Positions 18,435 through 27,676 of a stretch of 64,000 nucleotides of DNA are shown piece after piece (the first letter of the stretch is position 1; each line of letters begins with the position of its first letter). The position numbers and the translations under genes were made by a program. The DNA is from Pseudomonadota bacterium. GTDB lineage: Bacteria; Pseudomonadota; Gammaproteobacteria; UBA1113. Under the pieces are notes generated by a model. That model had not been told where the DNA came from. It made no database searches and saw only the letters and a program-made list of their open reading frames with translations. The DNA is taken from assembly GCA_021782495.1 (NCBI GenBank), contig JAJXUV010000007.1, positions 1 to 64,000 of the forward strand, written 5' to 3'.

Positions 18435-19688
18435 ATGTTGATACGTGATACACCCGCTCCTGGTGCCAAAGCCTGGTTTATGTGGGGTTTGACGATCATT
18501 TTTTTATTGTTTCAATTCATACTCCAAGGGTCGGTTAGTGCTATGGCACCCTTTTTAGCGAAGGATTTTCACACCGATGTCGCGGCCGTAGGCTGGGTTT
18601 CTTCCAGTTATTTTTGGACGTATTTGTTGTTGCAAGTGCCGGGAGGTGCTTTGGTCGATCGCATCGGCGCCAAACGCTTATTAATCGTGGGAACTATTTT
18701 TTGTGCCGTAGGAACTTTATTATTTTCCACCACAACCAGTATTGAAGGGGCGGTATGGGCGCGCTTATTGACGGGTTTAGGCACAGCGCCGGCTTTAGCC
18801 TGTTGTTTTTATTTAGTTGGCAATTGGTTTAGTCCTGCTTATTTCGCTTTTGTAGTGGGTTTAAGTGAAGCTTTGGCCATGATTGCTGGCGGTGTGGGCG
18901 CGGAAATCATTTCAACTGCGACCATTTTAATTGGATGGCGTTGGGTTTTGATCGTGGCAGGAATTTTGTGCTTAGGCATGACTTTAGCCATCACGCTTTT
19001 TTTACGTGACAGACCTAAGCACATCAACAAGCCACCAGCTGCAGCAGGTCTATCTATTAGACGACAATTTATAAAGCTTTTCAGTTTAAAACAAGTTTGG
19101 TTGTGCGGTTTATTTTCGGGATTGATGTTTCCAATCATCAGTACTTTGGCCACGTATTGGTGCATTCCTTATTTAATGACGCGTTATGGCGTGGGTGTTC
19201 GCATTGCCGCATTGGGAAGTTTGAGTTTATTTCTGGGGGCGGGCTTTGGATGTCCTTTCTTAGGGCATTTATCGGATTTTTTTCATCAAAGAAAAGTGAT
19301 GATGGCGGTGGGTGCGGTTGTTTCTTTCCTGACTTTGAGTCTGGCTTTGTACATTCCATACCTTCATTTTGCTGTCGTCGTTGCTTTATTTTTTCTAAGT
19401 GGTCTTTTTGCCAGTGTGTACATGTTGCCCTTTGCTTTGGTGAATGAAATCGTGCCAGAAGAAGTGCGCGGGACGGCGATGGGCTTTACCAATATGCTGT
19501 GTATTCTCTTAGGTGCACCCGTGTTGACGCCCATTGTGAGTTTGTTATTAAAGAAAAGCGCTGCTGTGCAAGGTACCCTTCATTTTTCTACTGCTTCTTA
19601 TACTTTGGCGTTAAGCGTGTTGCCTTTGTCTTTTTTGTTCGCTTTAATTGTCTTGTTTTGGATCCACGATCCGAGGAGAAAGAAGTAG
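18435..19688 (+). CDS. MFS transporter
   Basis: A 417-residue inner-membrane protein with about 12 hydrophobic segments. The MFS loop 2-3 signature appears as GGALVDRIGAKRLL near residue 71, and the half-repeat as GHLSDFFHQRKVMM near 277. Substrate unknown. It resembles the broad group that in Legionella includes the Pht phagosomal nutrient transporters, but I cannot place it specifically. The gene starts directly after a family B element and has no visible Shine-Dalgarno sequence of its own apart from AT-rich spacer. Confidence 0.85.
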   Translation: MLIRDTPAPGAKAWFMWGLTIIFLLFQFILQGSVSAMAPFLAKDFHTDVAAVGWVSSSYFWTYLLLQVPGGALVDRIGAKRLLIVGTIFCAVGTLLFSTTTSIEGAVWARLLTGLGTAPALACCFYLVGNWFSPAYFAFVVGLSEALAMIAGGVGAEIISTATILIGWRWVLIVAGILCLGMTLAITLFLRDRPKHINKPPAAAGLSIRRQFIKLFSLKQVWLCGLFSGLMFPIISTLATYWCIPYLMTRYGVGVRIAALGSLSLFLGAGFGCPFLGHLSDFFHQRKVMMAVGAVVSFLTLSLALYIPYLHFAVVVALFFLSGLFASVYMLPFALVNEIVPEEVRGTAMGFTNMLCILLGAPVLTPIVSLLLKKSAAVQGTLHFSTASYTLALSVLPLSFLFALIVLFWIHDPRRKK

Positions 19689-19781
19689 AGTGTTTTGTTA
19701 TCGGTACTTAATCACGCAAGTTACCCGAATTCTACTTAAAAATTAGAGTTCAACCGGAACATCTCAAAATAGCAATCTTCT

Positions 19782-19856
19782 AACCGAGCCGAGACCGTGA
19801 GGGAGCGGAGAAAGCGGACCATTTTTCTCCATTCCCTCACGGTCGTGGCTCGGTAA
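19782..19856. repeat. Family A palindromic repeat
   Basis: Arms AACCGAGCCGAGACCG and CGGTCGTGGCTCGGT with inner pair GTGAGGGAGCGGAGAAA / TTTCTCCATTCCCTCAC-like sequence. It lies between two convergent MFS genes. Confidence 0.8.
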
Positions 19857-19906
19857 CTTGCATTTTAAAGGATGAAATCATAGTGGGTGACAGATTGTTT
19901 AGTCAA

Positions 19907-21094
19907 TCAAGAACGACGAGACGATTTTGACAAGACACCTAACGCTGCCATTAAAGCCAGTGAACCAAATAGCGTTAACACAATCGCTAGAGGCATGTTA
20001 GATGTCACGGGTTTTTGGAGCGCGATAGTGCCTACCAAAGTTGCCAGTAAAAATTCAGAAGCGCCTAACAGTGCCGCTGCTGTACCTGCTTTATCGGGAA
20101 AAGGTTCCATGGCGCCGCCGGCACCGGCGCCCATGATGAAAGCGCCACTGATGCCCGCCAAAGCCGTTGGTAATAAGAAACTCCAGAGAGTAGTCCCGAT
20201 GAAAAGAGTCCACAACAACATGATCAGTCCGCTTGCCAAAAACAAAGCGCTGCCTAAGAGCGCCACTTTGTGGATGCCCCAGCGGCTATTCAATTTGGCC
20301 GCAGTGATACTACCTATAAAGAAAGTCGTGCCAATCAGCGCAAAATAATAACCAAAGTCTATTTCAGGAACTTGTAATAATGTGATGAGAATGTAAGGAG
20401 AAACGGAAAAAAAAGTAAAAAAAGAAGAGAGCGCGCCCGAAGCCATCAAAGTAAAAGTCAGAAATTGCCGATTTTTGATAACTTGGAGGTAATCTGCAAA
20501 GGTGCTGCTTAAAGAAGCGCCTTGATTTTTAGTTTTAATGGTTTCCGATAAGAGCAGCGCTATCACGATAAAAATGAGGATGCCGCTCGCAGTCAAAAAG
20601 AAAAAAGGGGCGCGCCAAGCAAAGTGAACGTCCAAATACCCGCCGGCAATGGGTGCCAACAAGGGGGAAATGGCGATGGCGCCATTTAAATAACTGTAAA
20701 TTTCTGCGGCGGCATTCCCGCTCGTCAAATCTCGTACAATGGCAAAAGCGCACACCATCATTCCACAAGCCCCAATGCCTTGTCCAATACGCATTAAGAT
20801 CAGCCAACTAATGCCATTGGCTAAAGCGGCGCCCAGAGAGGTAAGGGTATAAAATGCGATGCTGAGTAAAACAATGCTTTTACGGCCGAAGCGATCGCAG
20901 AGTGGCCCGATGATCAATTGCCCAATGCCCACCGCCAACATAAATAAACTCAAAGTGAGTTGTACCAATCCAGGCGTGGTGTGAAAAATTTGAGTCAATT
21001 GTGGCACTTCGGGAATGAAAATGTCTTGTCCGATAGCAAAACTGAAAACCAAAGGAGCGAGTAATAAAACCAATTTGAAAGGCGTGTATTGCAT
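19907..21094 (-). CDS. Bcr/CflA-family drug resistance MFS transporter
   Basis: A 395-residue inner-membrane antiporter of the Bcr/CflA (DHA1) drug-efflux family. It has the N-terminal QDIFIPEVPQL in helix 1, the loop 2-3 signature GPLCDRFGRKSIVLLS near residue 80, RIGQGIGACGMMVCAFAIVRDL (helix 4, with the GACG motif typical of the family) and about 12 helices. It is convergent with the preceding MFS gene across a family A repeat. Substrate cannot be named from sequence; bicyclomycin, chloramphenicol and fluoroquinolone exporters share these motifs. Confidence 0.9.
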   Translation of the reverse strand: MQYTPFKLVLLLAPLVFSFAIGQDIFIPEVPQLTQIFHTTPGLVQLTLSLFMLAVGIGQLIIGPLCDRFGRKSIVLLSIAFYTLTSLGAALANGISWLILMRIGQGIGACGMMVCAFAIVRDLTSGNAAAEIYSYLNGAIAISPLLAPIAGGYLDVHFAWRAPFFFLTASGILIFIVIALLLSETIKTKNQGASLSSTFADYLQVIKNRQFLTFTLMASGALSSFFTFFSVSPYILITLLQVPEIDFGYYFALIGTTFFIGSITAAKLNSRWGIHKVALLGSALFLASGLIMLLWTLFIGTTLWSFLLPTALAGISGAFIMGAGAGGAMEPFPDKAGTAAALLGASEFLLATLVGTIALQKPVTSNMPLAIVLTLFGSLALMAALGVLSKSSRRS

Positions 21095-21291
21095 AGATGA
21101 AAGTTTCGTTTAGGTTATGAGGGCTTTAATGCTAACGAGAATGGTTTGAAAATACAAGCGCTATGTTTAATTAAGGTGGATAACTTTAGCTAACCGAATC
21201 TTATTGCTCTTAGGTTAAAAATTGGGCTGTTCATTGCAAGTGGCTTAAATTGATGGTATTCTGTATATCCATCGTATTCACGCATTATTAA

Positions 21292-23030
<1,739 letters not shown>

Positions 23031-23060
23031 TTTGGCAAAGAAATTAAGTGAGAGGTGAGT

Positions 23061-23891
23061 ATGCAACTGTGTGGTGTTGAGGTGGGGTTAGATAAACCTT
23101 TTTTTGTGATGGCCGGACCTTGTGTCGTGGAGAGTGAAACTTTGGCCATGGAAACGGCAGGGTATCTCAAAGAATTGATGCAGGCCCGCGGTATTCATTT
23201 TATTTATAAATCCTCTTTTGACAAAGCGAATCGTTCTTCCCACGATAGTTTTCGAGGTTTGGGCATTGATAAATCTTTAAATATATTGGCGAAAGTGAAA
23301 AAAGAAATCGGGGTTTTGATTGTCACCGATGTTCACGAAGACAGTCCTTTGGATGAAGTGGCCAGTGTCGCAGATGTGTTACAAACGCCTGCATTTTTGT
23401 GCCGACAAACGAATTTCATTCAAAAAGTAGCGGCGTTGGGGTTGCCGGTCAATATCAAAAAAGGCCAATTTTTAGCGCCTTGGGATATGAAACACGTGGT
23501 CGCCAAAGCACGCGCAGTGGGCAATGAACACATTATGGTGTGTGAACGCGGTGCTTCTTTTGGTTATAATAATTTGGTGTCCGACATGCGCTCTTTGGCG
23601 ATCATGCGCGATTGCGAAGTGCCAGTAGTCTTTGATGCCACGCATTCAGTGCAATTGCCTGGCGGCCAAGGAACACAATCCGGAGGGCAGCGCGAATTTA
23701 TACCGGTCTTAGCGCGCGCAGCGGTGGCGGTGGGCATTTCCGGATTATTTTTAGAAACGCATCCCGATCCCGAGAAGGCACTAAGTGATGGTCCGAATTC
23801 ATGGCCACTCCATAAAATGCCGGCTTTATTGGATCAATTGCAAGCGATTGATGCTGTGGTTAAACAACAACGAGCTTATGAGTTGGTTTGA
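23061..23891 (+). CDS. kdsA: 3-deoxy-8-phosphooctulonate synthase (KDO-8-phosphate synthase)
   Basis: Condenses arabinose-5-phosphate and phosphoenolpyruvate to Kdo-8-phosphate for LPS. The motifs [66 protein letters not shown] and [12 protein letters not shown] are all present. The ATG at 23061, 5 bp after GAGG, is preferred to an in-frame GTG 6 bp upstream; this gives 276 residues against 284 in E. coli. KdsA supplies the sugar onto which WaaC and WaaF (about 12 kb upstream) build the heptose core. Confidence 0.96.
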   Translation: MQLCGVEVGLDKPFFVMAGPCVVESETLAMETAGYLKELMQARGIHFIYKSSFDKANRSSHDSFRGLGIDKSLNILAKVKKEIGVLIVTDVHEDSPLDEVASVADVLQTPAFLCRQTNFIQKVAALGLPVNIKKGQFLAPWDMKHVVAKARAVGNEHIMVCERGASFGYNNLVSDMRSLAIMRDCEVPVVFDATHSVQLPGGQGTQSGGQREFIPVLARAAVAVGISGLFLETHPDPEKALSDGPNSWPLHKMPALLDQLQAIDAVVKQQRAYELV

Positions 23892-23895
23892 GTTT

Positions 23896-24017
23896 TGTCA
23901 TTCCTGCGAAAGCTATGCGTTGTCATCCCTGCGAAAGCAGGGATCCAGTTTTAAATAGGGTTTCTTTACTGGATTCCTGCTTTCGCAGGAATGACAGTAT
24001 TGTCGCTGGGATGACAG
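23896..24017. repeat. Family C palindromic repeat with extra partial arms
   Basis: Core hairpin 23921-23997 with arms TGTCATCCCTGCGAAAGCAG and the inverted CTGCTTTCGCAGGAATGACA. A truncated extra left arm lies at 23896-23912 and a fragment TGTCGCTGGGATGACAG at 24001-24017, suggesting nested or repeated insertion. The same type of repeat is widespread in Proteobacteria. Confidence 0.85.
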
Positions 24018-24050
24018 AATTTCTATATTTTTAAAAGAGTGAGTGACATC

Positions 24051-25250
24051 ATGTCCAATACAATACAAAGAGAAACGCAATTTGGTGCCCACAATTACCA
24101 TCCTTTGCCAGTGGTTTTAGTCAAAGGTAAAGGGGCTTTGGTGTGGGATGAAAACGGCAAAGAATACATCGACATGATGAGTGCTTATTCGGCAGTGAGT
24201 CATGGTCATCAGCATCCTAAAATTGTTCAAGCTTTAGAAAAACAATTGGCGCGCTTGGCGATTGTGTCACGTTCTTATTATACCGACGTATTGGCTGATT
24301 TTTTACAATATGCGTGTGAATTGTTGGGTTATGACAAAGCGCTGCCCATGAATACCGGCGCTGAAGCGGTGGAAACCGCTTTAAAATTAGCGCGTAAATG
24401 GGGCTATCAAGTCAAACAAGTGCCAAGCGATCAGGCGGAAATCATTGCCTGTCGGAATAATTTTCATGGTCGAACCATTGCCATTGTGGGTATGTCGACA
24501 GAGCCACAATATCGCGAGGATTTTGGACCTTTTCCAGCAGGCTTTAAAGTCATTCCTTATGGCGATATCAATACGCTCGAAAAAGCCATTACACCCAACA
24601 CTGTTGCTTTTATTGTAGAACCTATTCAAGGCGAAGCGGGGATTATATTGCCGCCGCCGGGCTATTTAAAACAATGTAAAGACTTGTGTGTGCGTCACAA
24701 TGTCTTATTCATAGCCGATGAAATTCAAAGTGGTTTAGGCCGCGCTGGCAAACGTTTGGCTTGCGATCATGAAAATGTTCATCCCGATATTTTGGTGTTG
24801 GGTAAAGCTTTGGGCGGTGGTGTATTGCCAGTTTCTTTGGTATTGGCAGATGACCCGATAATGTCGGTGTTGAGACCCGGCGATCATGGCAGCACCTTTG
24901 GCGGTTATGCTTTGGCCGCAGCAGTGGGTTTAGCGGCTTTAAAAGCTCTGGAAGAAGAGGGCTTGGCGGAGCGTGCTGCTGTTTTAGGCGAGCGTTTGAT
25001 GAAAGGCTTAAAAACCATTTCACACCCCGCGATTAAAGACATTCGTGGCAAAGGTTTGATGATAGGCATTGAGCTCGATCCAACCATCCTCGAAGGCCGT
25101 ACTGTGGCGCTTAAATTATTAGAACAGGGCATTTTAACCAAAGAAACCCATCAAGTCGTAATTCGTTTGGCACCGCCTTTGGTGATTAGTGAGGCTTTGA
25201 TCGATAGAGCAATAGAAATCATTCGACAGGTTTTTTCAGAGCTTAAATAA
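24051..25250 (+). CDS. rocD: Ornithine--oxo-acid aminotransferase
   Basis: PLP-dependent class III aminotransferase turning ornithine and a 2-oxo acid into glutamate semialdehyde and an amino acid. The 399-residue protein has the ornithine aminotransferase start GAHNYHPLPVVL, the N-terminal GHQHPKIVQAL, the PLP phosphate site NTGAEAVETALKLARKWGY, the FHGRTIAIVGMST block, EPIQGEAGI, DEIQSGLGRAG and the Schiff-base lysine in VLGKALGGG. Conservation of NYHPLP and YSAVSHGH favours RocD over acetylornithine aminotransferase ArgD. The ATG at 24051 is chosen over a GTG at 24039; ribosome-binding signals are weak for both. Stand-alone gene after a family C repeat. Confidence 0.92.
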   Translation: MSNTIQRETQFGAHNYHPLPVVLVKGKGALVWDENGKEYIDMMSAYSAVSHGHQHPKIVQALEKQLARLAIVSRSYYTDVLADFLQYACELLGYDKALPMNTGAEAVETALKLARKWGYQVKQVPSDQAEIIACRNNFHGRTIAIVGMSTEPQYREDFGPFPAGFKVIPYGDINTLEKAITPNTVAFIVEPIQGEAGIILPPPGYLKQCKDLCVRHNVLFIADEIQSGLGRAGKRLACDHENVHPDILVLGKALGGGVLPVSLVLADDPIMSVLRPGDHGSTFGGYALAAAVGLAALKALEEEGLAERAAVLGERLMKGLKTISHPAIKDIRGKGLMIGIELDPTILEGRTVALKLLEQGILTKETHQVVIRLAPPLVISEALIDRAIEIIRQVFSELK

Positions 25251-25284
25251 GGCTTTGTTTTAATTTATTTTTTATTTTAACCAA

Positions 25285-25315
25285 GTTAATATTCCCTTAA
25301 GAATTTTTATAGAAT
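25285..25315 (+). promoter_or_regulatory. PmrA-box-like promoter for the gene at 25374
   Basis: Two half-sites GTTAAT (25285-25290) and CTTAAG (25296-25301) separated by five bases (ATTCC), matching YTTAAK-N5-YTTAAK at 11 of 12 constrained positions. A -10-like TAGAAT lies 8 bp downstream (25310-25315). The TTAATATTCCCTTAA core is identical to that at 48.59 kb. Confidence 0.6.
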
Positions 25316-25373
25316 TTCTCTGTATACTGTATTCGTTATTTGAATTTAACCAAAGTATAGCGGGGCAATAAAA

Positions 25374-25982
25374 ATGTTTGGGTTTTTTAGTTTAGGGGAA
25401 AATTTGCTCGACGGACCAACGATTGAAGATTTATTTGAAGCTATTGCTAAGAATGATCAACAGGTCATCGCAGGATATTTTAGGAAAACTTTCGATGATG
25501 TGGCAGGAGAAATTGCAAAACACACCGGGGTTAATAAACTCAGTCAAGCAGGAGGAGATGATATTACGCCTGCTATAGAGACGGTTGTTGGCGATCTGCC
25601 TTTTGATGCTATTACAGAAAAAAATAAAGACTTTTTGGCACAGACAGCTCAGATTTATGAAAATAGACTCGGTAAGTGTTTGATAGCACTACAAAAACTA
25701 AATGGTGAGATATCTGAGTTTAATCAAAGTCTTCTATCACCAGAACGCATACAAGAAATAGATGAAGGCAGTGAGATGACTGAAGCAGAAGAAGCCCATT
25801 TTGAACAAATGTTAAAAGTTGAAAAGCCAGATATATATCAAAGACTTCAGAAGCTAAACGAAATGAAATCAGAGTTGGGAACGTGTCGTTCAATTGCTTA
25901 CTTTCTTGAAAGTAAAATAGAGCTTGCTTTAGAAGAGCAATCCAGTCTTCAAAATCGCTCTTTTTCCTGCACTATACTGTAA
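25374..25982 (+). CDS. Orphan helical protein ending in a CaaX prenylation motif (CTIL)
   Basis: Unrecognised 202-residue protein, mostly predicted helix with acidic stretches (EEAHFEQM, EIDEGSEMTEAEE). It ends ...FSCTIL, with Cys199 four residues from the end, a CaaX box whose final Leu favours geranylgeranyltransferase I in eukaryotic cells. Bacteria have no CaaX prenyltransferases, so the motif would make sense for a protein delivered into a host cell, as shown for Legionella AnkB. It has its own PmrA-box-like promoter and ribosome-binding GCGGGG. The convergent neighbour ends in the same four residues, encoded in the opposite arm of an inverted repeat. No signal peptide or membrane helix. 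Confidence 0.75.
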   Translation: MFGFFSLGENLLDGPTIEDLFEAIAKNDQQVIAGYFRKTFDDVAGEIAKHTGVNKLSQAGGDDITPAIETVVGDLPFDAITEKNKDFLAQTAQIYENRLGKCLIALQKLNGEISEFNQSLLSPERIQEIDEGSEMTEAEEAHFEQMLKVEKPDIYQRLQKLNEMKSELGTCRSIAYFLESKIELALEEQSSLQNRSFSCTIL

Positions 25983-26005
25983 AATAAAAACTACAATATA
26001 GTACA
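25968..26005. repeat. Inverted repeat that encodes the CaaX ends of both convergent genes
   Basis: Arms TGCACTATACTGTA (25968-25981) and TACAATATAGTACA (25992-26005) are inverted matches at 12 of 14 positions, separated by 10 bases. Left arm codons TGC ACT ATA CTG plus stop end the plus-strand gene; the right arm read on the minus strand gives TGT ACT ATA TTG plus stop. On the minus-strand transcript both mismatches become G-U pairs, so the hairpin is fully paired there. A bidirectional terminator function is possible but there is no strong T-run. Confidence 0.85.
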
Positions 26006-27016
26006 CCCATGACGCACAACAGCATTCAGGATCCCTGGTTTTTCTGTTGTGCGCCCGTGAGGGTCATTGAAGAAGGAGCAGATTGAAGAAACTAGGGAAG
26101 GTGCTACTATATTTTGATCGACAGGTGTTGTAGATCGCACTTTCCTTTTAGATAGGGAAAGGGGTGTAGTGAGTCGTATGAAATCTTCGGGAGAAAGAGA
26201 TCGTTTTCCATGGGCAACATCTATCAAAGTCAATAAATCTTTTACTCTTTCTGTCTCTGTCAATACAGCAGCATGCCAACCCAATCGAGTGCTCAAGTTA
26301 AACGCGCGACGTAAGTCGTTTTCTGTTATTAGATTTAAATTCTCCTCTCCGTCGATAGTGAGGGCTTCATTTGATTTAGTGTAAGTGATCATTGGGCTAC
26401 GCGGTTCACAATACAATAAATTTACGCCTTCTTTAAATTGTATTCGAACTTTTAATTTGAGTGAAGGCTCAATATTGGCGAAGTGATGATGTAAATGGAT
26501 CAATTCGTGTCCGAGTGAAATATGCCTGACTTCTGAAATTAAGCGGGTAGGCTTCGTACCACCATTCACACGCAGTGTTTGGAAATCAGGTTGCAAGGGG
26601 AAAAAAATGAGGTTTTTTTCTGATTTCGGTTCGTTTCCTGGTTTAATGAAGATTTTGGATTGATGCTCTACGAAATAGCCAAGCAATATTTGTCCGGGCT
26701 CTACCGTAGAGAGTTTGTAAATTAAGCTGTAGAGATCGTATTTTTGCACTTCAGTTAAGGTGTTTATCTCTAAACATTTTTCAATGAAAACGATGAAGAG
26801 CGCATTCTCCTTCTTAAAAGTCTCATTGGCCATAAGAATCGCCATACAACCCGCTTCTTCAACTTGTAGCCTTTGTATACACTGATAAGAACCTAGAATT
26901 TGTGGGTTTGTGCCTAAATTTTCATAGTCAGTGGCAGAGAGTTTATCGAGTTCATCTTGTATTTTTTGGTAGAACACTAATTCGGAATCAAATAATTTAG
27001 CGTATTCTTCATACAT
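25991..27016 (-). CDS. Putative NleD/HopH1-like (M91-type) zinc metalloprotease effector with CaaX end (CTIL)
   Basis: A 341-residue protein with the zincin motif HELIH at residues 170-174 in RHISLGHELIHLHHHF, followed by NLITENDLRRAFNLSTR at 229-245. As I recall the M91 family (NleD of enteropathogenic E. coli, HopH1 of Pseudomonas), an HELIHA motif is followed by a TEN-IR-ELGL-R block of just this kind; NleD cleaves host JNK and p38 kinases. The N-terminal 150 residues are unrecognised. The last residues are RHGCTIL, a CaaX box with Cys338, implying host-membrane anchoring if translocated. There is no signal peptide. The gene lies upstream of tRNA-Val, divergently placed to it, and has no clear PmrA box. 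Assignment is by motif only. Confidence 0.65.
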   Translation of the reverse strand: MYEEYAKLFDSELVFYQKIQDELDKLSATDYENLGTNPQILGSYQCIQRLQVEEAGCMAILMANETFKKENALFIVFIEKCLEINTLTEVQKYDLYSLIYKLSTVEPGQILLGYFVEHQSKIFIKPGNEPKSEKNLIFFPLQPDFQTLRVNGGTKPTRLISEVRHISLGHELIHLHHHFANIEPSLKLKVRIQFKEGVNLLYCEPRSPMITYTKSNEALTIDGEENLNLITENDLRRAFNLSTRLGWHAAVLTETERVKDLLTLIDVAHGKRSLSPEDFIRLTTPLSLSKRKVRSTTPVDQNIVAPSLVSSICSFFNDPHGRTTEKPGILNAVVRHGCTIL

Positions 27017-27119
27017 AGCGCGGTATTTCCCTCACAATTATTTTTGACTATAAAATGATCAGCTAATGATGGCCTCTTGCATTGTTCAGAATGCTCATGA
27101 TATCATTTTTCTTCACAAA

Positions 27120-27194
27120 AGGCACGTAGCTCAGTGGTAGAGCATCACCTTCACACGGTGGGGGCCGGTGGTTCGATCCCACTCGTGCCTACCA
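27120..27194 (+). tRNA. tRNA-Val(CAC)
   Basis: A 75-nt cloverleaf with encoded CCA. Acceptor AGGCACG pairs with CGTGCCT (A1-U72), D arm GCTC/GAGC, anticodon stem TCACC/GGTGG around the loop TTCACAC (anticodon CAC, reading GUG), variable GGGCC, T arm GGTGG-TTCGATC-CCACT. It differs at only five positions from the tRNA-Val(GAC) at 31683, including the anticodon. Confidence 0.92.
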
Positions 27195-27543
27195 AATTAC
27201 TTTCATCCTCACAATTTTAACCTAATAAAATAACCAAACTTGGAAATTAGCCAGGTTTTGGCTAAAATGCAGAGTTAATTTCATTTTAATCATTAAATGC
27301 ACAGTCTGGTCGGCTGCGATCTTTACATATTTTCCTAAATGAAAAACAATGTCCTTTTGGCATTCAAATCAGCACACAAAATTTAAGTGTTCAAGGTCCT
27401 TTGTTATTGCTACCTTTGTATCTGATAGCAGAATTGCCACGATTGGCAAGCAAATTGTTAGAAAGTTCAAAATGAGAATTGTTTCTACTTGCATTCTTGC
27501 AAAAGTAAAAGTTGTCTAAAACGAGCAAATTATTATGGAATTT

Positions 27544-27576
27544 TTTAAGAATTCATTAATATTCATTTGATACACT
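27544..27576 (+). promoter_or_regulatory. PmrA-box-like promoter for the HAD-domain orphan
   Basis: Half-sites TTTAAG (27544-27549) and ATTAAT (27555-27560) with five bases between them (11 of 12 constrained positions fit YTTAAK-N5-YTTAAK). A -10-like TACACT starts exactly 10 bp after the second half-site, as in the boxes near 31.2 and 48.6 kb. Confidence 0.6.
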
Positions 27577-27579
27577 GCG

Positions 27580-27617
27580 CTTACTTTTCACCGACAGTTT
27601 TCTGCCGGGAAAGTAAG
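27580..27617 (+). other. Stem-loop at the likely 5' end of the HAD-orphan transcript
   Basis: CTTACTTT pairs with AAAGTAAG and, inside it, CCGACAG with CTGCCGG (one mismatch) around a short T-rich loop. It begins just after the -10 element, so it would form the 5' end of a roughly 95-nt leader. It could stabilise the message or control translation. Confidence 0.5.
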
Positions 27618-27676
27618 GAAGGTATTTTTCAATAAATAGAATACTAAACTAATAATTCAAGCAATGAGGTAAAAAA

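Larger units (their letters stand above)
27195..27676. other. 482-bp AT-rich intergenic region before the HAD-domain orphan
   Basis: No gene seen. It contains a 41-bp segment (27247-27287) that recurs near 31341, a PmrA-box-like promoter (27544-27576) and a 5'-UTR stem-loop (27580-27617). The middle part (27300-27540) shows nothing I can name. Confidence 0.6.

Noticed and set aside
19887-20348. 153-codon plus-strand frame opposite the Bcr/CflA gene
   Set aside because: It is the antisense of a clear 12-helix transporter; its Ala/Pro/Lys composition is what such antisense gives.
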